Source of the DNA: Paenibacillus lycopersici
Lineage (GTDB): Bacteria; Bacillota; Bacilli; Paenibacillales; Paenibacillaceae
Assembly: GCF_010119935.1 (NCBI RefSeq)
Contig: NZ_CP048209.1
Coordinates: 5,116,001-5,180,000, forward strand
Direction of reading: 5' to 3'
Length of the DNA stretch: 64,000 nucleotides
The notes below the pieces were generated by a model. That model saw only the letters and a list, made by a program, of their open reading frames with translations. It made no database searches and had not been told where the DNA came from. This document shows, piece after piece, positions 1-7,676 of the stretch (positions are counted from its first letter, which is position 1; the number at the start of each line of letters is the position of its first letter). The position numbers and the translations under genes are program-made.

Positions 1-187
1 TGCCGCCCGGCTCGGGATACGAGATGCGAATCGCGCCTGCGCTGGGGTGAAGTCCTTCCGCCGCGACCAGCACGCCGGCTCTCGCCAGCTCCTCGTTATA
101 TCTGGCCATGGCGTCGAACAGCTCGCTGCTTGGCAGAACGCCGTTCTCGGAATCGGTCGTCGCCTTGGCGATCATCATGAATCTCAT
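1..187 (-). CDS. YciI-like (DGPF-type) protein, 3' end cut off by window edge
   Basis: The minus-strand reading frame starts at the ATG complementary to 185-187, with GGAGGA about 8 nt upstream, and runs open to the left edge. The visible 62 residues begin MRFMMIAKATTDSE and continue through PSSELFDAMARYNEELARAGVL to an AEGLHPS motif. This is the usual N-terminus of YciI/YCII-related proteins of the DGPFAETKE group, small dimeric ferredoxin-like proteins often linked to ECF sigma factors. The DGPF motif itself would lie outside the window. The function in this organism is unknown. Confidence 0.75.
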   Translation of the reverse strand, partial: MRFMMIAKATTDSENGVLPSSELFDAMARYNEELARAGVLVAAEGLHPSAGAIRISYPEPGG

Positions 188-372
188 CGTAAAATCTCCT
201 CCATATTTCGAATTGGCTTCGGCTTTCTATATAGACAACGAACGGGGAATGGACGGATCGACAAGCCATTCAAAAAACTTTCGTATCTTATTTTCACCGC
301 ACGCCACCGGTTCCCCTTCCCGAACACCCAATCGCAGAAAACGAAGACCGCCATGCGGAAATCGATGACCGC

Positions 373-411
373 CAAAATAAAAACGGAAGCCGATCGCTTG
401 ACCGGCTTCCG
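373..411 (-). terminator. Rho-independent terminator of the two-component operon
   Basis: A 9-bp perfect stem (CGGAAGCCG at 384-392 with CGGCTTCCG at 403-411, 10-nt loop) is followed on the minus strand by TTTTTATTTT. It lies about 50 nt past the stop of the histidine kinase gene ending at 460. Confidence 0.85.
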
Positions 412-459
412 CGTATGAAGCAAACAACACAGCATGAACCCCTTCAAGTGTCGGCGCCT

Positions 460-1872
460 TCAAGCCGCCTGCGGCAGCCGCAGCGAGATGACCGCCCCGC
501 CGGCCGCCTGGTTGCGCGCCTCGATTCGTCCGCCGCAGCGTTCGACGATCGCGCGCGAGATGGCGAGACCGAGCCCCGTCTGGCCGTCCTTGCCTTTGAT
601 GAACCGATGGAACAGCTGCGGCAGCAGGCTGTCAGGGAAGCCCTTCCCGTCGTCGGCGACCGAGAGCGTAATCTGTCCGCCTTCGACGCCGATCTCGATG
701 ACGATCGTCTCGGCCGCGTAACGCGCCGCGTTGGAGACGATGTTCAATAGCGCCTGCAGCAGCTTGTCGCGATCGGCGCTCACGGCAAGCCGGCTTTCCC
801 GCGCGCCGTTCTTGTACCGCGTATGAATGGCCAGCCCTCTTGCGGCGAGCAGCGGGTTGATGCGCTCGATCGTTTCCGTCACGATCTCCTGCACGTGCAC
901 GTCCGACGCCCGGAAAATATCTTCCTCGCTGTCGAGCTTGGCCAGCAGGGTCATCTCCGTGACGATGCTGGTCAGCCGGCCGCTCTCGCTGATGATGATA
1001 TCGAGTCCCTTATGCGAGCTTTCGCCTTCGAAGACGCCGTCACGAATGCCTTCCGCGTATCCGGCGATGGACATGAGCGGCGTCTTCAGCTCGTGGGAAG
1101 CGTTCTGGAAAAACTGCTTCTGCGCCCGGTTATGCCGTTCCAATTCCCCGGCCAGCTCGTAGACCGACCGCGCCACCGCTCCGATCTCGCCGCCCGCCTT
1201 CACGAGCGCGACGTCGCCGAATTGCCGCCGCTGCACCTTCCTCAGCTCCTCGCGCAGACGCATGAGCGGCCGGATCAGTCTTCGCGTGATCAGCAGGCTG
1301 AGCAGCATCACCAGCACGCCGCCGACGGCCAGCACGAGCAGCAGGCGGACGAAGAGATCCTGTTCGACCTCCTTGATCTTGCTGAGCGGCGACAGCAAGG
1401 TCAGGGTTCCCTGCGGGACCGCGCTCACGTTCGTGATATAGCCGCTGACTTTGGCGATGGCTTGCACGCTTTGAACCACGATTGGTTTCGCCTTCATGCT
1501 CGTGACCGCCGCTTGCGGGAGCGGTTGTACGCCGACCGCGTTCAATGCGGCGGAGCTGCCGGTCTGCAGCACGTTCCCTTCCGTATCCGAGAGGTAGTAC
1601 TCGACCCCTGCGGGAGCGGCGACCGTCAATCTCGAGGCAGCGGCATCCTGAAGCACGGGCCGTTCCGCGACCGCGGCCATGTCCGTCATGGCGGTCTTGC
1701 CGGCTTCCCGCGACAGCGTCGTCGCCATCGACATGCCAATCGATTGCAGCTCCTGCCGCTGCGCCGTGATGAAATGATCCATCAGCACGTAATGGATGAC
1801 GACCGCCGTAATGCCGAGCACGGCAACGAGCAGCACGCCGAACGCCACATTGATTTGATGCACGAGTTTCAT
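460..1872 (-). CDS. Sensor histidine kinase (HAMP, HisKA, HATPase_c)
   Basis: A 470-aa membrane sensor kinase. One membrane segment lies at about 8-30 and another at about 173-195, enclosing an extracytoplasmic domain of about 140 residues. A HAMP linker follows, then the HisKA box FFQNASHELKTPL with phospho-acceptor His260, and a C-terminal ATPase with the N box (NIVSNAARYA), a DDGKGFP G1 box and GLGLAISRAIVE. Its ATG overlaps the stop of the upstream response regulator by 4 nt (ATGA), so the two are translationally coupled. The stimulus cannot be read from sequence; the extracytoplasmic domain suggests an envelope signal. Confidence 0.93.
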   Translation of the reverse strand: MKLVHQINVAFGVLLVAVLGITAVVIHYVLMDHFITAQRQELQSIGMSMATTLSREAGKTAMTDMAAVAERPVLQDAAASRLTVAAPAGVEYYLSDTEGNVLQTGSSAALNAVGVQPLPQAAVTSMKAKPIVVQSVQAIAKVSGYITNVSAVPQGTLTLLSPLSKIKEVEQDLFVRLLLVLAVGGVLVMLLSLLITRRLIRPLMRLREELRKVQRRQFGDVALVKAGGEIGAVARSVYELAGELERHNRAQKQFFQNASHELKTPLMSIAGYAEGIRDGVFEGESSHKGLDIIISESGRLTSIVTEMTLLAKLDSEEDIFRASDVHVQEIVTETIERINPLLAARGLAIHTRYKNGARESRLAVSADRDKLLQALLNIVSNAARYAAETIVIEIGVEGGQITLSVADDGKGFPDSLLPQLFHRFIKGKDGQTGLGLAISRAIVERCGGRIEARNQAAGGAVISLRLPQAA

Positions 1873-2603
1873 GCGTGATCCCCTCCGTCCGCCCGCAGCC
1901 GGTATCCATGTCCCCAGACGGCCTCGATCGGCAGCCGTTCGGCCTTCTTGCGAAGCCGCTTGATCAGATGGTCCACCGCCCGGTCGCTGCCGAAATAATC
2001 GTCGCCCCAGACGAGGACGAGCAATTCATCCCGCGTAAACGCGCGGTTCGGATGCTCGGCGAACGCCCGCAGCAGATCGAACTCCTTGAAGGTCAAGTCC
2101 AGCTCCTCCTTGCCTAGAAAGACGCGGCGCTCGTTCGGCAGGATGCGAAGATCTCCGACGTCCACGCTCGTCTGCCAAGCCGGCGGCGATGACGCGGCCC
2201 TGGTCGCATCCGCCGGTTCGGCCGCCGCCCGGGACTTGTACCAGCGCTGAAGCTGGCGCTTCACGCGGGCCACGAGCTCGCGCGGACTGAACGGCTTCAC
2301 GAGGTAATCGTCGCCGCCCAGCTCGATGCCGAGGATTTTGTCGACCTCGTTGTCCTTGGCGGAGATCATGATAATCGGCACGTCGGCTTCATCCCTGATC
2401 CGCCGGCACAGCTCGTACCCGTCCATGCCGGGCAGCATGATGTCGAGCACCCACAGGTCCGGGGGATCGTTCGCCCACAATTGCAGCGCTTCTTCCGCGC
2501 TGCCGAGTCCGATCGTATGGAATTGTTCCTTATGCAGATAAGCTTCGACCAGGTTGCGTATGTTCAAATCGTCGTCAACGACGGCAATCGTAAATGCATG
2601 CAA
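1869..2603 (-). CDS. OmpR/PhoB-type response regulator
   Basis: Receiver domain (about 4-118) with the acidic pocket VVDDD, phospho-acceptor Asp54 in VLDIMLPGMDG and Lys in LVKPFSP, followed by a winged-helix DNA-binding domain (DLTFKEFDLLRAFAEHP to the C-terminal WGHGYRLR). I chose the TTG start at 2603 because GGAGGA stands 7 nt upstream and the receiver fold begins immediately after. A longer open frame to 2747 would add 48 residues unrelated to the family. It is cotranscribed with the histidine kinase, with a 4-nt overlap. It is divergent from the secreted protein gene at 2775, which is a plausible target. Confidence 0.92.
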   Translation of the reverse strand: MHAFTIAVVDDDLNIRNLVEAYLHKEQFHTIGLGSAEEALQLWANDPPDLWVLDIMLPGMDGYELCRRIRDEADVPIIMISAKDNEVDKILGIELGGDDYLVKPFSPRELVARVKRQLQRWYKSRAAAEPADATRAASSPPAWQTSVDVGDLRILPNERRVFLGKEELDLTFKEFDLLRAFAEHPNRAFTRDELLVLVWGDDYFGSDRAVDHLIKRLRKKAERLPIEAVWGHGYRLRADGGDHA

Positions 2604-2774
2604 GACATTGTCCTCCGTTTCGAAATCGTCGATTACTCTCCTAGTATAGCAAGCCGTCATCGGCCACAGGGGCTTGCCATCGTTTTTCCACAAGTTCACC
2701 AACGGCTTGCCACATATGGCCGGTAAGATGGGAGTTGTCAGACCCAATCAAACCGAACAAGGAGCGTGTCCATC

Positions 2775-3722
2775 TTGAAAAGAAACATTGCCGTTACCAA
2801 AATCGCCGCTATTGCCCTCGCCCTGTCCGCCTTCGCCAGTCCGCTGGCCGCCAATGCCGCAACCGGGCCGTTGACCGACTTCTACGCCGCCGCGCTGAAG
2901 CAAGCGGACGAAGGCAGCGCGCCGGGCAAGAACGCAGCCGCCGTCGTCAGCGTCGTCGCCTTCCATCCGGCCGACCCGCTTCAATTGGCAGCGCAGTACG
3001 CGCCGGACACCGTACAGGAATGGAAGGCAACGCTGGCCGAATTCGAGACGGTTATGAAAGCGAAGTACGGCGACCTATCCGCGAGCGCTAGCGCGTCGGC
3101 CGTTCTCTTACCTGCAGACGGCAAACCCGTTATCGTCGCAAGCGGCCAAGTCTCCGCCGTTGCGCTGACGACAGCCGAGACGGCCGACGGGAAGCTGGTT
3201 ACGATCCGCAGTCTGGACGGACAAGCGCAGCTCGTCCCGGCCATGCCGCTGGACGAGCCGAAACAGCCGGCCGTCGTGAAAGTCGAAGCGATTCCGGCGA
3301 GCAAGCATGACACGGCGGTCTTGAACGATGCGTCGTCGGCTGCAAGCGCGACGACGGCCGCGAGCGTAAAGGCGGTTACCGATGTTAAGACGATTGCGAA
3401 CGTTAAGACGGTTGCCAGCGTTATGGGAGCTGCGAGCGTTAAGGCGGTTGCGAGCGTCGCGCTGGCCACGATCGCAGACGGCGTAACGGTCGAGGCGGCG
3501 GGCAAGACGGCAGCGGGCGGCCAATCCGCGAGCGCTTCGCTCACGGACGGCTCCATGTTGACCATCGTTCAAGACGGCGCCAAGCTCGATCCGTTCTTCG
3601 CAAGCCAGGCTGCGCTCGACCAAGCCGTCCATGCCAAGGACGCCGCTGCAATCAAGGACGCGTTGGCCAAGCTGCTGACGCAGTATCACAGCCGCATCGA
3701 CGAGCTCCGCAAAGCGGAATAA
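2775..3722 (+). CDS. Secreted Ala/Val-rich protein of unknown function
   Basis: The TTG start at 2775 is preferred: AAGGAG lies 10 nt upstream, whereas the GTG at 2766 leaves only 1 nt. The 315-residue product begins MKRNIAVTKIAAIALALSAF and has a Sec signal peptide with likely cleavage after ANA. The mature part is rich in Ala, Val, Lys and Thr. A central stretch of about 35 residues repeats an A-S-V-K-A-V / D-V-K-T-I-like unit five to six times, which suggests expansion of a short DNA repeat (3355-3470). No catalytic motif is visible. It is transcribed away from the two-component operon, so it may be regulated by it; that link is inference. Confidence 0.75.
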   Translation: MKRNIAVTKIAAIALALSAFASPLAANAATGPLTDFYAAALKQADEGSAPGKNAAAVVSVVAFHPADPLQLAAQYAPDTVQEWKATLAEFETVMKAKYGDLSASASASAVLLPADGKPVIVASGQVSAVALTTAETADGKLVTIRSLDGQAQLVPAMPLDEPKQPAVVKVEAIPASKHDTAVLNDASSAASATTAASVKAVTDVKTIANVKTVASVMGAASVKAVASVALATIADGVTVEAAGKTAAGGQSASASLTDGSMLTIVQDGAKLDPFFASQAALDQAVHAKDAAAIKDALAKLLTQYHSRIDELRKAE

Positions 3723-3753
3723 GCCGATCGGCCGGGCAAGCCAACCGGATAAG

Positions 3754-3828
3754 CGGACGCATCCCCGTGCGTCCGCCGAACGGCAATAAGAGGTGTCCCG
3801 CCGTCATCCAAGATGACGATGGGACACC
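3754..3828. terminator. Two hairpins between convergent genes
   Basis: A 9-bp stem (GCGGACGCA at 3754-3762 with TGCGTCCGC at 3769-3777) is followed by a larger hairpin, GGTGTCCC-N2-CGTCATC paired with GATGACG-N2-GGGACACC (3792-3828). Neither has a good U tract. The position between convergent stops at 3722 and 3861 suggests a bidirectional terminator. Confidence 0.55.
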
Positions 3829-3860
3829 CCCTATTCGAATTTCGCTTCGTTCAACGTTCC

Positions 3861-4328
3861 CTAACTTGAATACTCGCCTTTGATAACAAAGTACGACCCG
3901 CGAATGGTGCCGGCCAGTTTCGACTTCTGCCTGGCGAACTTGAACTTCCCAAGCGCCTCGGGCACTTCCATTCCCTCCGCTAGCTTGAAGCCGACGGCCC
4001 GCTTCTTCGGGTCATCCAACGTATACAACACGTTGATCGAGAGTCCGTCTTCATAGAAGACGTACGTCCAATCGATGTTTTCCACCCGGAAACGCGACGT
4101 TTCCAGCGGTTTGGCCGCAATCTCGATCCCGCGCTCTTCTTTCAGCACGCGGTTCACGTAATCAAGCGTCGCCTGGCTTTCGGCAGCCGGCACGACCGTA
4201 AATTCATGCTTGTATTTGTTCATGAAATAACGGGCTTCGTTCGCGCGCAAACCGGCAAGCGCCTCGACGACAGGCGAAGACTCCAAACCAGCCGTGGACA
4301 CCTGTTTAAAATCAACGACAGACGGCAT
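3861..4328 (-). CDS. Hypothetical 155-aa protein behind a double-operator promoter
   Basis: I do not recognise this family. The start MPSVVDFKQV at 4328 has GGGAGG 7 nt upstream; an in-frame ATG at 4424 has no ribosome site. The protein is soluble and mixed alpha/beta, without signal peptide or membrane segment. It has a charged helix (ANEARYFMNKYKHEF), a segment of alternating hydrophobic residues (WTYVFYEDGLSINVLYTL) and a basic C-terminus. It looks like a small stand-alone cytoplasmic domain. Its only visible promoter is the strongly consensus one at about 4441-4491, inside the 3' end of the upstream sulP-like gene and bracketed by two palindromes. It is therefore probably tightly repressed and inducible. 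Confidence 0.65.
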   Translation of the reverse strand: MPSVVDFKQVSTAGLESSPVVEALAGLRANEARYFMNKYKHEFTVVPAAESQATLDYVNRVLKEERGIEIAAKPLETSRFRVENIDWTYVFYEDGLSINVLYTLDDPKKRAVGFKLAEGMEVPEALGKFKFARQKSKLAGTIRGSYFVIKGEYSS

Positions 4329-4440
4329 TTCCGTCCCTCCCTTAATCACGCCCTTGACGGGATGTTCTTCTTGTTTATACGTGTACGGCCACCGGGCAGC
4401 TGCAATGAAAAGCGGCACGAGCAAGACTGATTACCGATCG

Positions 4441-4491
4441 GACACTGTTTGGTGTCGATCAGATTATAAGACACCGTTTGGTGTCCTGTCA
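4441..4491 (-). promoter_or_regulatory. SigA promoter with two copies of a GACAC-N6-GTGTC operator
   Basis: On the minus strand TTGACA and TATAAT are separated by 18 nt. That spacer is almost entirely GACACCAAACGGTGTC, a perfect 5-bp inverted repeat around 6 nt. A second copy, GACACCAAACAGTGTC, begins about 8 nt beyond the -10 and so covers the expected transcription start. The -35 element lies within the last codons of the SulP gene. The two palindromes differ at one base. This is the classic geometry for a dimeric repressor (TetR-, MarR- or HxlR-like); its identity is unknown and no candidate adjoins it. Confidence 0.8.
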
Positions 4492-6242
4492 ACAGCATGT
4501 TCAAGCTTCGGCCGCTCGCCCGCTTCCCGAGCACCGTTCGATAATGCGCCGCATTCCCGGAACGCGAAATGTTGACAGCCGACGCACTTGGCGGCATCCA
4601 GCTGCGAGATGGCGTGCCCGATCGCCTCGCCGGTATGGGCGAACAAGCTTTCCGCCCCGATTCGTTCGAACAAGCCGGTCCTTCTCAACACTTCCAACGG
4701 CTGCGGCTGTATGCCGGATACGAGAACGTTCCCGCCCGCAAGCTTGACGTCGTTCACGAGCGCAGCAAGGCTGGACTCGCCGGTCATATCCATGAACGGC
4801 ACCTTCCCCATTCGCAGAAGCAGAACATTCGGTCTCTGCCGGCTTAGCGCGTCCTTAATGGATTTCTCGAGCATGTCTGAGGCACCGAAGAAGAGCGCGC
4901 CTTCAATGGTGTAGATGCTGATCTGAGGACAATCGCGGTTTTCGGTAACCCTATGCGGCTTCACTTTCCCGTGCCTGGCTGCCGGGTCCGGCAATACTTT
5001 GGCTACTTTCAGAGCATCGCTCATTCGCTTCACGAACAGGATGACGGCCAAGAGCAGGCCGACTTCGACGGCTGTCGTTAAATTCGTCAATACGGTCAGC
5101 AGGAAGGTTATCGCGAGCACGACGGAATCGCTTGTTCGGGTTTTCAAGATATGAAAGAATTCGCGGCGCTCGCTCATATTCCAGGCAACGACCATAAGGA
5201 TGGGCGCCATGCTTGCCAGCGGCACTTCGGACGCGTAGGGAGCAAATACGACCAGCACCAGCATGACTACGAGTCCATGGATGATGCCCGATAGAGGCGA
5301 GACGGCGCCGCTTCTAATATTCGTGGCCGTGCGCGCGATCGCTCCGGTCGCGGGAATCCCCCCGAAGAGCGGCGTCACCATGTTCGCGATTCCTTGTCCC
5401 ACCAGCTCGCGATTGCTGTTATGACGGCTGCCGGCCATACGATCGGCTACGACCGCCGATAACAGGGATTCGATTCCGCCCAGCATCGCGATAACGAAGG
5501 CCGGACGAAGCAGCATTTGAACGCGGTCCCAAGTAACGGCCGGGAAATGAAATTGGGGCAGTGAGGTCGGAATGGCGCCATAGGTCGTCTTGATCGTCGC
5601 TACGTCTCCTTTGAAGAACAGCGCCGCAGCCACGCTCGAAACAAGGAGTCCCAATAAGGAACTCGGCACCTTCGGCAGATATTTCATGGATAACAGGATG
5701 AACGACAAACAGATGATGGCCGTCGCGACGCTGTAACCGTTCACGCTGGTCAGATGAACCGCGATTTCCTTCATGTTGGGAAGAAAATTCTCATGCTTGC
5801 GTATTTCCTTTAACCCTAGGAAATTAGGGATTTGTCCGCTGAAGATAATGACGGCAATGCCGGAGGTAAATCCGATGGTTACGGGACGAGGGATAAACTT
5901 GATTAACGCGCCGAGCTTCAATGCCCCCATAAGGACGAGCATGATCCCCGCCAGAAATCCGGCAATCAATAAATTCTCATACCCATATTGCAGTACGACG
6001 GCATACAGAACGGGGATAAAAGCGCCGGTCGGACCGCCGATCAGAAATTTAGAGCCTCCGAGCAGGGATGTCAGAATGCCCGCGACAATCGTTGTGTAGA
6101 TGCCGTATTCGGGCTTGACGCCGGCTGCGATCGCAAATCCCATTCCGAGCGGAATCGCGATAATGCCGACGATGAGACCCGAGATCAGATCCTTGCGAAT
6201 GGCGGATGCATGGTAGCCTTCAAATCTTCCCGTCCATTTCAT
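4464..6242 (-). CDS. SulP-family inorganic anion transporter with STAS domain
   Basis: A 592-aa integral membrane permease. The N-terminus carries the SulP signature region (GLIVGIIAIPLGMGFAIAAG, about 23-42) and the following GIYTTIVAGILTSLLGGS. About a dozen hydrophobic segments follow to about residue 400, then a cytoplasmic STAS domain (about 435-545). The family moves sulfate, bicarbonate or other anions; the substrate is not determined here. The C-terminus has an unusual Cys-containing tail (CVGCQHFAFREC). The start has AGAAGG 9 nt upstream. It follows an ArsR-type regulator on the same strand, but a terminator separates them, so it probably has its own promoter. Confidence 0.92.
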   Translation of the reverse strand: MKWTGRFEGYHASAIRKDLISGLIVGIIAIPLGMGFAIAAGVKPEYGIYTTIVAGILTSLLGGSKFLIGGPTGAFIPVLYAVVLQYGYENLLIAGFLAGIMLVLMGALKLGALIKFIPRPVTIGFTSGIAVIIFSGQIPNFLGLKEIRKHENFLPNMKEIAVHLTSVNGYSVATAIICLSFILLSMKYLPKVPSSLLGLLVSSVAAALFFKGDVATIKTTYGAIPTSLPQFHFPAVTWDRVQMLLRPAFVIAMLGGIESLLSAVVADRMAGSRHNSNRELVGQGIANMVTPLFGGIPATGAIARTATNIRSGAVSPLSGIIHGLVVMLVLVVFAPYASEVPLASMAPILMVVAWNMSERREFFHILKTRTSDSVVLAITFLLTVLTNLTTAVEVGLLLAVILFVKRMSDALKVAKVLPDPAARHGKVKPHRVTENRDCPQISIYTIEGALFFGASDMLEKSIKDALSRQRPNVLLLRMGKVPFMDMTGESSLAALVNDVKLAGGNVLVSGIQPQPLEVLRRTGLFERIGAESLFAHTGEAIGHAISQLDAAKCVGCQHFAFRECGALSNGAREAGERPKLEHAVDRTPNGVL

Positions 6243-6341
6243 TCGAATACCTTCTTTTGTATTAATATTTGATTATTTGAATATATAAGAAATGTTACTC
6301 CCCGAAATTGGCGATGTCAATCGAAAACTCCGGTTTCCGGA

Positions 6342-6371
6342 CAACAAAAAAAACAAGGAGCACCTTGTTTT
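6342..6371 (-). terminator. Rho-independent terminator between arsR-like and sulP-like genes
   Basis: A 9-bp stem (AAAACAAGG/CCTTGTTTT at 6350-6371, 4-nt loop) is followed on the minus strand by a run of T (complement of 6342-6349). It starts 11 nt beyond the stop of the ArsR gene. Confidence 0.85.
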
Positions 6372-6381
6372 CGGGGAGGTA

Positions 6382-6714
6382 TTATTCTCTTCGGATGACT
6401 TCTAGCAGCGATATGGCATCGACAAGATGATTATCGAAGATCTGCTTCGCGACGGCCAGCAGTTCTTTGATCAGCGGATCGCGCAGCGAATAAATAACCG
6501 ACGTGCCTTCTTTGATGCCGGTCACGACATTCTTGCTTCGCAATACCGATAATTGCTGGGAAACGGCGGAGCCTTCCGATCCGAGAATACTTTGGATTTC
6601 GTTGACGTTTTTATCGCCGTCGCTCAGAACCTCGAGGATACGTATTCGCATCGGATGGGCCATCGCCTTGAAAAAATCGGCTTTGAATTGTTGAATCGAT
6701 TGATTTGGAATCAT
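6382..6714 (-). CDS. ArsR-family winged-helix regulator
   Basis: A 110-aa regulator with a single winged-helix domain. MAHPMRIRILEVLSDGDKNV is the first helix pair, SAVSQQLSVLRSKNVVTGIK the recognition helix, and GTSVIYSLRDP the wing. No ArsR-type metal Cys pair (CxC) is present, so this is likely not a classical metal sensor. AAGGAG lies 9 nt before the ATG. The downstream SulP transporter is the obvious candidate target, as ArsR-SulP pairs are common in Firmicutes. The upstream region holds AT-rich near-palindromes suitable for autoregulation. Confidence 0.88.
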   Translation of the reverse strand: MIPNQSIQQFKADFFKAMAHPMRIRILEVLSDGDKNVNEIQSILGSEGSAVSQQLSVLRSKNVVTGIKEGTSVIYSLRDPLIKELLAVAKQIFDNHLVDAISLLEVIRRE

Positions 6715-6773
6715 CGTGAATGCTCCTTAATATTGAAACGTTTGAATTTATAAATATAATAACATAATTCTTC

Positions 6774-6794
6774 AACAAACATGACTGGTTTGTT
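6774..6794. promoter_or_regulatory. Perfect inverted repeat in divergent promoter region
   Basis: AACAAAC-N7-GTTTGTT lies between the ArsR gene (6714, minus) and the Cys-rich gene (6991, plus). It is a plausible dimeric operator. A further AT-rich near-palindrome centred on AAACGTTT lies at about 6734-6750, close to the ArsR start. Confidence 0.4.
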
Positions 6795-6990
6795 AACCGG
6801 CGGCCGCTTTATATTCACGCTCCGATCATGTTCCGATTCACGTTCCGTTCCCGCCGCCGATTCGGCGGATAACGATGCCGGTCTCCTCCTTCCATTCGCT
6901 TAGCCAATAACGATGCGTTATACTATGAATATTCATAAATTCAGTTATTTGATTATTAATTCCATGCTTGTTGACAAGGAGAGGAACCGC

Positions 6991-7626
6991 ATGTCCGAAA
7001 TCGCGAATCATGAATCGCCGCATCAAGCATCGTCTTCTTGCGGCAGCTCGGATCGCTCCGACATAAAAATAAGCCGCCAGGCCGTTATCGGGAGCGGCGT
7101 GAAGGCTTTGCAGCAGATCGGATCCGCAGCCATCTGCACCATATGCATCGGCTACGGCGGATCCTGCTGTTATGGCTGTCGTCATCTGGCGGACGGCATC
7201 GGCTGCCGGCAGCGAAATACGAGCTGCACCGCGTGGTTATGCGGCTTCTTAAAGCTCCTCCTGCTCGAAACCGGCCTGCTGGAGGAATGGAACGATTACT
7301 GGGATCAAGTTCCCGGCCAAGATTTCCGCAAGGATTTCACGCCGGACGAGTTCTTCATGAACCGGCCGCTCCGGCTTCCGAATCTACGACGTCTCAGCGA
7401 AGCGCTCGCGGACGACCTTAAGGACCTTGAGGATGCGCACATTGCTAACGGCTTCATATTGACGCTCCGCGAGAAGATCGACAAGAACATCGATCTCCTG
7501 GAGGGATACCGCGGCAATGCCATCAAGCAGAACAGGATGAGGAAGAATATCGCGATCTTATCAAGTCCCTTTTATCGTTTTCAACAGGAGCTCCGGGACT
7601 ATCGCCGAAGCGATCCGGTACGATGA
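6991..7626 (+). CDS. Cys-rich hypothetical protein, 211 aa
   Basis: I do not recognise this family. The start at 6991 has GGAGAGG about 8 nt upstream. An earlier in-frame ATG (6913) lacks a ribosome site. The N-terminal half holds a dense cysteine cluster: CTIC, then SCCYGC, then GCRQRNTSC and a further Cys before a hydrophobic stretch (FLKLLLL). It looks like a metal- or Fe-S-binding knuckle. The C-terminal half is highly charged and helical (LADDLKDLEDAHIANGF, REKIDKNIDLLEGYR). There is no signal peptide or full transmembrane segment. The gene stands alone between divergent and convergent neighbours. Confidence 0.65.
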   Translation: MSEIANHESPHQASSSCGSSDRSDIKISRQAVIGSGVKALQQIGSAAICTICIGYGGSCCYGCRHLADGIGCRQRNTSCTAWLCGFLKLLLLETGLLEEWNDYWDQVPGQDFRKDFTPDEFFMNRPLRLPNLRRLSEALADDLKDLEDAHIANGFILTLREKIDKNIDLLEGYRGNAIKQNRMRKNIAILSSPFYRFQQELRDYRRSDPVR

Positions 7627-7676
7627 ACGGGTGAGCTCCTGCGGATTGCGCGGAAGCGCCTGAAATGCGCCGGCAT

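Noticed and set aside
47..463. Four overlapping short frames at the left edge
   Set aside because: They lie opposite or across the YciI-like gene start and the terminator region; no ribosome sites or similarity.
1130..1909. Second frame within the histidine kinase gene
   Set aside because: Out-of-frame shadow; the kinase motifs are all in the other frame.
2604..2747. N-terminal extension of the response regulator
   Set aside because: Residues from this frame are unrelated to receiver domains and the TTG at 2603 has an ideal ribosome site.
4441..4491. Transcription terminator for sulP
   Set aside because: The palindromes could form hairpins but stems are only 5 bp and positioned around a consensus promoter, so an operator reading fits better.
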